Shown piece by piece: positions 1-7,496 of a stretch of 64,000 bases of DNA. The notes under the pieces were generated by a model. It was not told where the DNA came from. It did no database searches and worked only from the letters and a program-made list of their open reading frames with translations. Source of the DNA: Massilia yuzhufengensis (GTDB taxonomy: Bacteria; Pseudomonadota; Gammaproteobacteria; Burkholderiales; Burkholderiaceae_D); assembly GCF_900112225.1 (NCBI RefSeq), contig NZ_FOLD01000027.1, positions 1 through 64,000 on the forward strand, written 5' to 3'. The translations under genes were made by a program, and so were the position numbers. Position 1 is the first letter of the stretch, and the number at the start of each line of letters is the position of its first letter.

Positions 1-309
1 GAAATCGCCCAGCGCTATAAGGAACGCTGGGGCATCGAACTGTTCTTTAAGTGGATCAAACAGCATTTGAAGATCAAGTCGTTCCTGGGCCGCTCGGAAA
101 ATGCAGTCAGAATCCAGATCCTGACTGCCCTGATCACTTACTTGCTCGTGGCTCTGCTGCACCATTCAAGGCAAGCCACCAACTCGCTGTGGGACTTTCT
201 CTGCCTGATCAGCGCCACCCTTTTCCAACGTCCTGACGCGGAAGCCGCTGCTGTCCGAAGGCGACGAGAATGGCAGACGCACGCCAAAAATCAGGGGTGC
301 CTATTCTGA
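1..309 (+). CDS. IS4-family transposase, C-terminal part (5' end outside window)
   Basis: This is the last 102 codons of a DDE transposase, open from the first base of the window. Visible residues Y6, R9, E13 and K20 form the IS4-family Y(2)R(3)E(6)K signature; E13 would be the third catalytic acid of the DDE triad, which coordinates metal for DNA cleavage. The following hydrophobic segment, roughly residues 38-75, is typical of the C-terminal end of these enzymes. The first two catalytic aspartates lie outside the window, so whether the element is active cannot be judged. No frameshift is visible in the part present. Confidence 0.85.
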   Translation, partial: EIAQRYKERWGIELFFKWIKQHLKIKSFLGRSENAVRIQILTALITYLLVALLHHSRQATNSLWDFLCLISATLFQRPDAEAAAVRRRREWQTHAKNQGCLF

Positions 310-344
310 TGAAGAGGTCAACAGAATTATTCCGGACAGCAGTG
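1..344 (+). mobile_element. Right end of an IS4-family insertion sequence (left part outside window)
   Basis: The stretch starts inside a transposase gene whose C-terminus carries the IS4-family Y-x2-R-x3-E-x6-K signature. About 18 nt ending at 344 (from 327, TTATTCCGGACAGCAGTG) look like a terminal inverted repeat, but the left end is not in the window, so this boundary is inferred. Directly after 344 the sequence continues as the distal part of a REP-like palindrome that is complete elsewhere in the window, which supports an insertion junction near 344. Confidence 0.6.
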
Positions 345-414
345 CGCCTGCGCGGGGATGACGGTTTTTAGGCCAACATACTAAGCACGTCGTTCCCGCG
401 AAGGCGGGAACCCA
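345..414. repeat. REP-like pair: truncated half element plus inverted full copy
   Basis: Positions 345-366 match the distal part of the REP-like element seen at 14603 and 20471 (CGCCTGCGCGG then GATGACGG), but its first arm is missing at the IS end. Positions 388-414 are a complete copy in inverse orientation, with 8-bp arms 392-399 and 404-411 followed by CCCAA. Together they have the inverted-pair arrangement of a REPIN. The full copy sits just downstream of the stop of the minus-strand kinase gene at 446. Confidence 0.7.
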
Positions 415-445
415 ATCTTGCGTGAACAGCCTCTAGCTCAGGCCA

Positions 446-1375
446 CTAGCGCCACTTCCTCACCCACCCATCATAAAACCCCAAATCCCGCGGCACCGCC
501 CCCGGGATCGCGCAGATCGCCCCCGCGAACTCGTTGGCCCGCGCCAAGCTAAGCTCCAGCTCCCACCCCCGCATCCTGCCCAGCAGGAAAATCGCCGAGA
601 ACGCATCCCCCGCCCCCACCGTGTCGATGACAAACGGCGGCGCCGGATTGTCGCGGTTGAGCAGCACGCCGCCGTCGGCGCTGAAGTAGACCGAGCCGCG
701 GTGGCCCAGCGTGACGATGAGGCCATCGAGCGAGAACATCTGGAGCAGCGCCTGGCACGAGGCGCGCACTTCGTCGGCCGCCAGCGCGCGCTCGTCCGGC
801 GCGATCTGGAAGTACCACTGGAACATCGCCTGCAGTTCTTCCTCGTTGACCTTGGCGATGGAGGCCGCCTGCAGCGAGCGCGTGACGCAGCGTTCGTCGT
901 ACTGGCCTTCGCGCAGGTTCAGGTCGAGGTAGCGCGGGACCGCCGTGGCGCCGAGCAGCGCGGCCAGCGTGGTGCGCGAGCGCTCGCTGCGCTGGGCCAG
1001 GGTGCCGAAGTACAGGATGCCCGGCTCGACAGATGCCAGCGCGCCGAGCGCCTGGGCGCGGTCGATGAAATCATAGGCCTGGTTGGGCAGGATCGTGAAG
1101 CGGTGGCCGCGCGCGCCGCGCTCGACCAGCACGCGGCCGGTGTCTTCGATGGCATCGACCTGCAGCCCGGCTTCGCTCATCGCGAAGCGCTCGAACTCGG
1201 CGCGCACCGCCATGCCCGGCTGGTCGTTGCCGATCCGGGTGATCATCAGCTGCGGGGCCATGAAGGCCGCCAGATGGCGCGCCACGTTGAAGGGCGCGCC
1301 GCCAACCACCTGCTCGGTGCTGAAGTCGTCGACCAGCGCTTCGCCGAAGACGACCGTGGCGAGGAGTGCGCTCAT
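446..1375 (-). CDS. PfkB-family carbohydrate kinase (fructokinase-like)
   Basis: This 309-residue protein phosphorylates a sugar or related alcohol using ATP in the cytoplasm; the substrate cannot be told from sequence. The N-terminal part has the PfkB sugar-binding region (VVGGAPFNVARHLA, about residues 21-34). The C-terminal signature DTVGAGDAF (about 251-259) contains the catalytic aspartate and anion hole. Length is normal for the family. The start was placed at the ATG whose bases overlap the stop codon of the upstream glutathione S-transferase (ATGA overlap at 1372-1375), so the two genes are probably translationally coupled. The longer open frame upstream of this ATG lies over the GST gene and is not real. 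Fructokinase is the best guess. Confidence 0.85.
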   Translation of the reverse strand: MSALLATVVFGEALVDDFSTEQVVGGAPFNVARHLAAFMAPQLMITRIGNDQPGMAVRAEFERFAMSEAGLQVDAIEDTGRVLVERGARGHRFTILPNQAYDFIDRAQALGALASVEPGILYFGTLAQRSERSRTTLAALLGATAVPRYLDLNLREGQYDERCVTRSLQAASIAKVNEEELQAMFQWYFQIAPDERALAADEVRASCQALLQMFSLDGLIVTLGHRGSVYFSADGGVLLNRDNPAPPFVIDTVGAGDAFSAIFLLGRMRGWELELSLARANEFAGAICAIPGAVPRDLGFYDGWVRKWR

Positions 1376-1986
1376 GCGGCGAACGGCACGGTGTCGCGGA
1401 AGGACGCGCGCTCGGACAGTTTGTCGAACAGGCGCGCCAGGTTCGGATACTCGCCGCGCCAGTCGATCTCGGGGAAGCGCAGCGCCAGCCAGCCCAGGGT
1501 GCAGCCGACGGCGACGTCGGCCAGCGTGTAGTGCACGCCCATGCAGTGCGGCGACTCGCCCAGCTTGTCGGACATCACGCGCAGGCCCGCATGCACCTTG
1601 CCCATCTGGCGTTCGATCCATTTGGCGCTCTGCTGCTCCGGCGGGCGTTCGCGGCGCTCCAGGAAGACCGTGATGGCGGCATCGATCACGCCGTCGGCCA
1701 GCGCTTCCCACACCTTCACTTCGGTGCGCTCGCGCTTGATGGTCGGCAGCAGCTTGCACACCGGCGTGAGGGTGTCGAGATATTCGACGATGACGCGCGA
1801 ATCGTAGAGCGTGGAGCCGTCTTCCATGACCAGGCAGGGGATCTTGCCGAGCGGGTTGACCGCCTGGATGGTGGTCTCCGGGGCCCAGACGTTTTCCAGC
1901 ACCAGAGTGAAATCGAGCTTTTTCTCCGCCATCACGACGCGGACTTTGCGTACATAGGGACTGGTGACTGAACCGATGAGTTTCAT
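1372..1986 (-). CDS. Glutathione S-transferase
   Basis: This is a 204-residue cytosolic enzyme that conjugates glutathione to electrophiles or acts as a peroxidase. The N-terminal thioredoxin-like domain (residues 1-75) has SVTSPYVRK (6-14), with a serine in the usual catalytic position, the cis-proline motif NPLGKIP (44-50) and the glutathione-binding D-G-S-x-L-x-D-S stretch (56-63). The rest is the all-helical C-terminal domain. It resembles the small stringent-starvation-like/YibF type GSTs common in Burkholderiales. The start at MKLIGSV is chosen because the fold begins there. It overlaps the downstream kinase by 4 nt and diverges from purB. Confidence 0.88.
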   Translation of the reverse strand: MKLIGSVTSPYVRKVRVVMAEKKLDFTLVLENVWAPETTIQAVNPLGKIPCLVMEDGSTLYDSRVIVEYLDTLTPVCKLLPTIKRERTEVKVWEALADGVIDAAITVFLERRERPPEQQSAKWIERQMGKVHAGLRVMSDKLGESPHCMGVHYTLADVAVGCTLGWLALRFPEIDWRGEYPNLARLFDKLSERASFRDTVPFAA

Positions 1987-2114
1987 AAGTGCCCGGGTAA
2001 GAAGATTGGATGCCAGTATAGCATCGCCGTTTTGCCTGCCGCCGGTGCGGGGCGGGCGGCGGCGGCACAATCGGCCCGATGGTAAAATCGACGTTTTTGC
2101 ACGGACCGCCCGCC

Positions 2115-3494
2115 ATGACCTCTACCGTCCCCTCCCCTACCCTGTCGGCCCTGTCCCCGCTGGACGGCCGCTATGCGTCGAAAACCGACAAGCTGCGCCC
2201 GATCCTGTCGGAAGCGGGCTTCATGCACCACCGCGTGAAGGTCGAGATCGCGTGGCTGCAGGCGCTGTCGCAGGCCGGTTTCCCGGAGATCAAGCCGTTC
2301 TCCAGCGAGGCCAACGCCCACCTGGAAGGCATGGCCGCCAGCTTCGGCGACGCACAGGCGGCGCGCATCAAGGAGATCGAGGCGGTCACCAACCACGACG
2401 TCAAGGCGGTGGAGTACTGGCTCAAGGAGCAGGTGAAGGACGTGCCGGAACTGGTAGCGGCGAGTGAGTTCATCCACTTCGGCTGCACCTCGGAAGACAT
2501 CAACAATACCTCGCACGGCATGATGCTCAAAGCCGCGCGCGACGGTGTGATGCTGCCGATGCTGCAATCGATCATCGCCAAACTCACCGAGATCGCCCAC
2601 ACCAACGCGGACCTGCCGATGCTCTCGCGCACCCACGGCCAGACCGCCAGCCCGACGACGCTGGGCAAGGAGTTTGCCAACGTGGTCGCGCGCCTGCAGC
2701 GCGCCATCGAACGCATCGCCGGCGTCGAGATCCTCGGCAAGATGAACGGCGCGGTCGGCAACTACAATGCGCACTTGTCGGCCTACCCGGGCTTCGACTG
2801 GCCGGCCTTCTCGAAAGAAGTGATCGAGCAGCGCCTGGGCCTGGTGTTCAACCCGTACACCATCCAGATCGAGCCGCACGACTACATGGCCGAGATGTTC
2901 GACGCCTTCGCCCGCGCCAACACCATCCTGCTCGACCTGAACCGCGACATCTGGACCTACGTCTCGCTGGGCTACTTCAAGCAGAAGCTGCGCGCCGGCG
3001 AAATCGGTTCGTCGACCATGCCGCACAAGGTCAACCCGATCGACTTCGAGAACTCCGAAGGCAACCTGGGCCTGGCCAATGCGGTGCTGCGCCACATGGC
3101 CGAGAAGCTGCCGGTCTCGCGCATGCAGCGCGACCTCACCGATTCGACCGTGCTGCGCAATATCGGCGTCGGCTTCGGCTACACCCTGCTGGCCTACGAC
3201 AGCTGCCTGCGCGGCCTGAACAAGCTGGAAGTCAATGCTGCCCGCCTGGAAGCGGACCTGGATGCGAGCTGGGAAGTGCTGGCCGAGCCGGTGCAGACCG
3301 TGATGCGCCGCTATGGCATCGAGAACCCGTACGAGCAGCTCAAGGAACTCACCCGCGGCAAGGGCATCACGAAAGAGGCGCTGCAGGAGTTCATCGGCAA
3401 GCTGGCGGTGCCGCAGGAAGCCAAGGACCTGCTGCTGGCGATGACGCCGGCGAACTACACCGGCATCGCCGCGCAGCTGGCCAAAGCCATTTGA
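2115..3494 (+). CDS. purB: Adenylosuccinate lyase
   Basis: PurB catalyses two beta-eliminations of fumarate in purine synthesis: SAICAR to AICAR, and adenylosuccinate to AMP. The product is 459 residues, the length of the E. coli-type enzyme. The fumarase/aspartase superfamily signature GSSTMPHKVNP is at residues 298-308, with the flexible catalytic-serine loop. The SRTHGQTASPTT stretch near 173 carries the conserved histidine and the TSEDINNT stretch near 126 contributes to the active site. The ATG at 2115 (MTSTVPS) was preferred to the upstream ATG at 2079 because family members begin here. It diverges from the GST gene and faces a convergent TonB receptor gene. Confidence 0.95.
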   Translation: MTSTVPSPTLSALSPLDGRYASKTDKLRPILSEAGFMHHRVKVEIAWLQALSQAGFPEIKPFSSEANAHLEGMAASFGDAQAARIKEIEAVTNHDVKAVEYWLKEQVKDVPELVAASEFIHFGCTSEDINNTSHGMMLKAARDGVMLPMLQSIIAKLTEIAHTNADLPMLSRTHGQTASPTTLGKEFANVVARLQRAIERIAGVEILGKMNGAVGNYNAHLSAYPGFDWPAFSKEVIEQRLGLVFNPYTIQIEPHDYMAEMFDAFARANTILLDLNRDIWTYVSLGYFKQKLRAGEIGSSTMPHKVNPIDFENSEGNLGLANAVLRHMAEKLPVSRMQRDLTDSTVLRNIGVGFGYTLLAYDSCLRGLNKLEVNAARLEADLDASWEVLAEPVQTVMRRYGIENPYEQLKELTRGKGITKEALQEFIGKLAVPQEAKDLLLAMTPANYTGIAAQLAKAI

Positions 3495-3500
3495 TGTCGT

Positions 3501-3533
3501 TGCCGGGCGGGTGGCATGGCCGCCCGCCCGGCA
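3501..3533. terminator. Hairpin between convergent purB and TonB-receptor genes
   Basis: A perfect 11-bp G+C-only stem (TGCCGGGCGGG at 3501-3511 with CCCGCCCGGCA at 3523-3533) and an 11-nt loop lies in the 47-nt gap between two converging stop codons. There is no T-tract on either strand, so it may act as a bidirectional 3' stabiliser rather than a classical intrinsic terminator. Confidence 0.45.
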
Positions 3534-3541
3534 TTGCATCG

Positions 3542-5515
3542 TCAGTTAGTCCACACCAGCTTCACTCCCACCCGGCGGCCGATCTCGGCCCGCGTCTCGC
3601 GCGGCCCGTATTCGCCATGGCTGCCGTTCAGGTTCTGTCCCACCACCGACAGCTCCAGATTGCGCGCCAGGCGCCAGCCGAAGCGCGCGTCCAGCGCCCA
3701 GTAGCCCGGCACCGCCGGATTCTCCAGCGCCGCCACCTTGCGCAGCGCCACTTCCAGCTCGCGCCGGTCGTCAAAAGCGTAGTGGGAACGCAGCTGCAGC
3801 GTGTGTTCCGGGTCCTTGCCGGTCGAGCCGGGGCCGGCGGCGTCGTTGCTGCCCGGTTTCAGGCGCAGCCGCTGATGCAGCGCCGTGAAGCCGGCCGACA
3901 GGCGCCACGCGCTTGACGCCTGGTAGCTGCCCCACATCTCGATGCCGGTGGCTTCCCCTTCCATCAGGCTGCCGAAGGTGAGGAAGGTCTGGGTCGGATC
4001 GATTTCCTGGGTGCGCAGGTGGTCGTACTGGTTGTGGAACATCGTCGCCGAATAGGACAGCCCGGCAAACGGCTGGCCGCGGTAGCCCAGTTCGGCCACG
4101 CGCGCCACTTCCGAGCGCACCTGCGGCCCGCCGCGCAGCAGGTAAGGCGGGCGGCCCGGGATGAAGGCGTCGACGTCGAGCCGGGTGGGCCCGCGCACGG
4201 TGCGCGACAGCGCGGCCCAGAGCGCGTGGCGCGGCGCCAGGCGCCACGACAGGCGCGCGGTGGGCAGGAATTCGTTGCCGGTATAGTCGTTGCGCTCGAC
4301 CCGGGCGCCCAGCGTCAGGCTCAGGTCGGGGCGCAGGGCGATCTCGTCCTGCGCGTACAGGCTGGCCCAGGTCTGCTCTTCGCTCGCCGGCAGGAAGGCG
4401 ATCACTTCGCTGTTGTCCACCTCGTCCCAGCTGTGGCGCAGGTTGGCTCCCCACATCAGGCTGTGGCGGCCCCAGGCCGGCAGGGTGTGCTCGAGCTGAA
4501 GGTCGGCAATCTGGAGCGACTCGGTAAACGTCGGCGGCACCGCGCGCCGCGTGTGGTCGAGGTAGGCCTGCACCGAGAGGCGCCCGCCGTCGTCCAGGGC
4601 GCGTTCCCAGCGCGCGCTCAGGTTGGCGCCTTCGGTGTCGATGTCGCCCAGGCGCAGCGCGGTGCCGGTGACCGAGATCGCGCCCGGCTCCGGCTGCCCG
4701 AGCGTGCCGCGAAACACGTTGCCGTTGACGCTGAAGCTGTCCGCGCCGCGTTCCCAGTCGGCGCGCATGCCCAGCTGGGCCTGGCGCCAGTCGTCCTCGA
4801 TACGCAGGCCGGCGGCGGTGTCGCTGCGCGCATGGCGCAGCAGCTTGCCGTGCACGCGCCAGCTGGCCTCGCCGCTGCGCCCGCCCTGGCGGAAGGCGGC
4901 GTCGCCGCCATCGCTGCCGGCGCGCAGCACCGCCAGGCTGCCCTGGGTCGCGCCGGCCGGGCGGGTCGTGATGTTGATGACGCCATTGACGGCATTGACG
5001 CCCCACATGGTGCCGCCCGGGCCGCTGATGACTTCGATGCGTTCGACGTCTTCCAGCATCAGGTCCTGCATATCCCAGAACACGCCCGAGAACAGCGGCG
5101 CATACACCGAGCGGCCGTCGATCATCACCAGCAGCTTATTGGGAGCGCTGTTATTGCTGCCATTGAGGCCGCGCGCGCTGATGGCATAGCCGTAGCTCGA
5201 ACCTTGCGCCACGTGCAGGTTCGGCGCCAGGCGCAGCGCTTCCGGCAGGCTGCGCGCGCCGGCGCGGCGGATATCGTCGGCGGTAATCACGAACACCGAG
5301 GCCGGCGCATCGAGCAGGCGCTCGGGCTTCTTCGACACCGACGTGACCTGGATATTGGCCAGCTCTTCGATCGACAGGTCGGCGAAATCGTCGGAGCCGG
5401 CAGCCAGCTGGTCTTCGGACGCGGCGGTGGCGGGAAGCGCCAGCATGGCTGCCAGGCAGGCCACGGCGAGGCGGCTCGGGGTGGGGTGGAACGGCAGGCG
5501 TCGGGTGGCGGACAT
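3542..5515 (-). CDS. TonB-dependent outer membrane receptor
   Basis: This 657-residue protein is a ligand-gated outer membrane beta-barrel that imports a scarce ligand using TonB energy. It has an N-terminal signal peptide (basic start, hydrophobic core, cleavage near residue 32), a TonB-box-like stretch around ELANIQVTSV, and a plug domain (about 60-165) with MIDGRSVYAPLFSGV and VERIEVISGPGG. The rest is the barrel. The plug most resembles the receptor family often annotated as vitamin B12/iron-type or simply TonB-dependent; the ligand is unknown. The start at MSATRR is used because the signal peptide begins there and a GGGAGC sequence lies 6 nt upstream. No TonB, ExbB or transporter partner is nearby and no Fur-like box was seen upstream. 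Confidence 0.85.
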   Translation of the reverse strand: MSATRRLPFHPTPSRLAVACLAAMLALPATAASEDQLAAGSDDFADLSIEELANIQVTSVSKKPERLLDAPASVFVITADDIRRAGARSLPEALRLAPNLHVAQGSSYGYAISARGLNGSNNSAPNKLLVMIDGRSVYAPLFSGVFWDMQDLMLEDVERIEVISGPGGTMWGVNAVNGVINITTRPAGATQGSLAVLRAGSDGGDAAFRQGGRSGEASWRVHGKLLRHARSDTAAGLRIEDDWRQAQLGMRADWERGADSFSVNGNVFRGTLGQPEPGAISVTGTALRLGDIDTEGANLSARWERALDDGGRLSVQAYLDHTRRAVPPTFTESLQIADLQLEHTLPAWGRHSLMWGANLRHSWDEVDNSEVIAFLPASEEQTWASLYAQDEIALRPDLSLTLGARVERNDYTGNEFLPTARLSWRLAPRHALWAALSRTVRGPTRLDVDAFIPGRPPYLLRGGPQVRSEVARVAELGYRGQPFAGLSYSATMFHNQYDHLRTQEIDPTQTFLTFGSLMEGEATGIEMWGSYQASSAWRLSAGFTALHQRLRLKPGSNDAAGPGSTGKDPEHTLQLRSHYAFDDRRELEVALRKVAALENPAVPGYWALDARFGWRLARNLELSVVGQNLNGSHGEYGPRETRAEIGRRVGVKLVWTN

Positions 5516-5712
5516 GGTGTGCTCCCTGGCTCTTATATTGCCGCCAGCAATCTGTAATAAATGTCTAGTGCGATGGATTTTACATTCCGAACGCGGCAGC
5601 TGTGCAGTTTTTCCGAACCGTGCTAGTGTACCCAGCGGAAATAAGCACCCGCAGTGGGCTTCCGTAAACACTGGTATAGTTAGTCCTAATGCGTACAACT
5701 TTCCAAAATACT

Positions 5713-6258
5713 ATGCATCGCTACACGCTTCCAGCCATCGTCCTGCACTGGCTGATCGCCTTGCTGATCGTCGGCACCTTCACGCTCGGCCTCGTGATGA
5801 CCGACATCCCGGGCCTGACGCCTACCAAGCTCAAGTACTACTCCTGGCACAAGTGGGCCGGCGTGACCGTGCTGGCGTTGGCCGCGCTGCGCCTGCTGTG
5901 GCGCCTGCTGCGCCGGCCGCCCGCGTATGCCGATCCCATGCCGGCCTGGCAGCGCGGCGCCTCACATGGCCTGCACTGGCTGCTCTATGCGCTGATGTTC
6001 GCGGTGCCGCTGTCCGGCTATTTCTACAGCCTGGCCTCGGGCATCCCGGTGGTATGGTTCGGTATCGCCGAGCTGCCGGTGCTGATTGCGCCCGACCCGG
6101 CGCTCAAGGCCGTGCTGAAAGATGTCCACTACTGGCTCACCATGCTGCTGGCCGCCCTCGTCGGCCTGCACGTGGCGGCCGCGTTCAAGCACCTGCTGGT
6201 CGACCGCGACGGCGTGATGGGACGCATGCTGCCTTTTTCCACCCGTAAGGAACGATGA
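5713..6258 (+). CDS. Cytochrome b561-family membrane protein (YceJ-like)
   Basis: This is a di-haem b-type cytochrome of about 181 residues with four transmembrane helices in the inner membrane, likely passing electrons to or from quinone. Candidate haem-ligating histidines are in VLHWL, YSWHKWAG, GLHWLLY and LHVAAAFKH. The start at 5713 (MHRYTLP) fits family N-termini; an in-frame ATG at 5689 would add eight residues. A TATAGT box at 5675-5680 would start transcription near 5687, making the upper ATG essentially leaderless, and neither ATG has a clear Shine-Dalgarno. The stop overlaps the start of the first yceI gene (ATGA), matching the yceJ-yceI pairing known in E. coli. Confidence 0.85.
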   Translation: MHRYTLPAIVLHWLIALLIVGTFTLGLVMTDIPGLTPTKLKYYSWHKWAGVTVLALAALRLLWRLLRRPPAYADPMPAWQRGASHGLHWLLYALMFAVPLSGYFYSLASGIPVVWFGIAELPVLIAPDPALKAVLKDVHYWLTMLLAALVGLHVAAAFKHLLVDRDGVMGRMLPFSTRKER

Positions 6259-6809
6259 TGAAACCATTCACAGGCCTGCTGCTCGCCTCCCTGCTCGCCA
6301 GCGCCATCGCCGGCGCCGCCCCGCTGAAAGCCGACCCCGCCAGGAGCAGCGTCACGGCTGTGTTCAAGCAGATGGGCGTGCCGGTCGAAGCGAAGTTCAA
6401 GCAGTTCAGTGCGCAGATCGACTACGACGCCGCCAAGCCGGCCGCGTCGAAAGCCAGCGTCGACATCATGACCGCCAGCTTCGACCTGGGCGACGCGGAC
6501 ATGAACAAGGAAGCGACCAACAAGGACTGGTTCAATGCGGCCCAGTTCCCGAAAGCGAGCTTCGTGTCCTCGAGCATCGTGCCGGCTGGCGCGGGCAAAT
6601 TGACCGTCAGCGGCAAGCTGAGCATCAAGGGCCGCAGCGCCAACGTGAGCTTCCCCCTCACGACCAAAACCGAAGGCGGGAAACAGGTATTCGAGGGCCA
6701 GCTGCCGATCAGGCGCCTGGCCTTCAATATCGGCGAAGGCGAGTGGAAGGACACCAGCATGGTCGCCGATGAAGTTGTCATCAAGTTCCGCGTCACCGCG
6801 GGCCAGTAA
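6258..6809 (+). CDS. YceI-family periplasmic lipid-binding protein
   Basis: This secreted 183-residue protein has the YceI fold, a lipocalin-like barrel known to bind polyisoprenoids such as ubiquinone-type chains. A signal peptide covers about residues 1-21 (MKPFTGLLLASLLASAIAGA). The mature part starts with the typical ADPARSSVTAVFKQMG pattern, and the central ATNKDWFNAAQFPKASF motif is characteristic. Of two adjacent ATGs (6255 and 6258) the second is 6 nt from AAGGA at 6247-6251 and is preferred. The gene is coupled to the b561 gene and followed 31 nt later by a second yceI paralogue, so a lipid-soluble redox substrate shared with the cytochrome is plausible but inferred. Confidence 0.88.
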   Translation: MKPFTGLLLASLLASAIAGAAPLKADPARSSVTAVFKQMGVPVEAKFKQFSAQIDYDAAKPAASKASVDIMTASFDLGDADMNKEATNKDWFNAAQFPKASFVSSSIVPAGAGKLTVSGKLSIKGRSANVSFPLTTKTEGGKQVFEGQLPIRRLAFNIGEGEWKDTSMVADEVVIKFRVTAGQ

Positions 6810-6840
6810 TCACCACGTACGTCAACAAGGATAGATTCAG

Positions 6841-7404
6841 ATGAAAATCAAACACATGATCGCGGCCATCGCCGCCCTGAGCGCCGGCGTCGCCTTCGCT
6901 GCCGATACCTACAAGATCGACCCGAACCACACCTACCCAAGCTTCGAAGCCGACCACGGCATCTCGGTCTGGCGCGGCAAGTTCAAGAAATCCGAAGGCA
7001 GCGTGACCCTGGACCGCGCGGCGAAAACCGGCAGCATCGACATCACCATCGATACCAGCAGCGTGGACTTCGGCCACGACGGCATGAACGCACACGCGAA
7101 GAAAGCCGACATCCTCGACGCCGTCCAGTTCCCGACCGCCACCTTCAAGGCAAAATCGATCAAGTTCACCGGCGATGTACCGACCTCGGCCGACGGCGAA
7201 TTCACCCTGCGCGGCGTGACCAAGCCGCTGACCCTGACCATCAACAAGTTCAAGTGCGTCGAGAACGCCCAGCTCAAGCGCGAAGTGTGCGGCGCCGACG
7301 CCAGCGCCGTGTTCAACCGCGGCGACTTCGGCGTGAACATCGCCCTGCCGCGCTTCGCGCCGGAAGTGAAGCTGGCCATCCAGGTGGAAGCCGTCAAGCA
7401 GTAA
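6841..7404 (+). CDS. YceI-family periplasmic lipid-binding protein (second copy)
   Basis: This 187-residue protein has a clear signal peptide (MKIKHMIAAIAALSAGVAFA, cleavage after AFA) and the full YceI domain: YKIDPNHTYPSFEADH at the N-terminus and DAVQFPTATFKAKSI in the middle. It also has two cysteines in a loop (KCVENAQLKREVC) that could form a disulphide; the first copy lacks them. It is the last gene of the b561-yceI-yceI unit and ends at a strong terminator. This copy is closer to canonical E. coli YceI than the upstream one. Confidence 0.9.
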   Translation: MKIKHMIAAIAALSAGVAFAADTYKIDPNHTYPSFEADHGISVWRGKFKKSEGSVTLDRAAKTGSIDITIDTSSVDFGHDGMNAHAKKADILDAVQFPTATFKAKSIKFTGDVPTSADGEFTLRGVTKPLTLTINKFKCVENAQLKREVCGADASAVFNRGDFGVNIALPRFAPEVKLAIQVEAVKQ

Positions 7405-7424
7405 TCGGCATTCCCATAGAAAAA

Positions 7425-7457
7425 GCCTCGCTGCCATAAGGCAGCGAGGCTTTTTTT
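7425..7457 (+). terminator. Rho-independent terminator of the b561-yceI operon
   Basis: A perfect 11-bp stem (GCCTCGCTGCC at 7425-7435 with its complement at 7440-7450) and an ATAA loop are followed by seven Ts. It lies 20 nt after the stop of the second yceI gene. A run of As before the stem lets it also serve the minus-strand gene ending at 7497. Confidence 0.92.
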
Positions 7458-7496
7458 CATCCGTACACCGCCCCGGCGGGGCGGCGCGGGGGAGGA

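Noticed and set aside
1983..3539. A 518-codon minus-strand frame opposite purB
   Set aside because: purB is certain on the plus strand; the opposite frame is a codon-bias shadow.
7421..7460. The paired A- and T-runs at the yceI terminator as a small RNA
   Set aside because: It is fully explained as a bidirectional terminator between convergent genes, with no promoter beside it.
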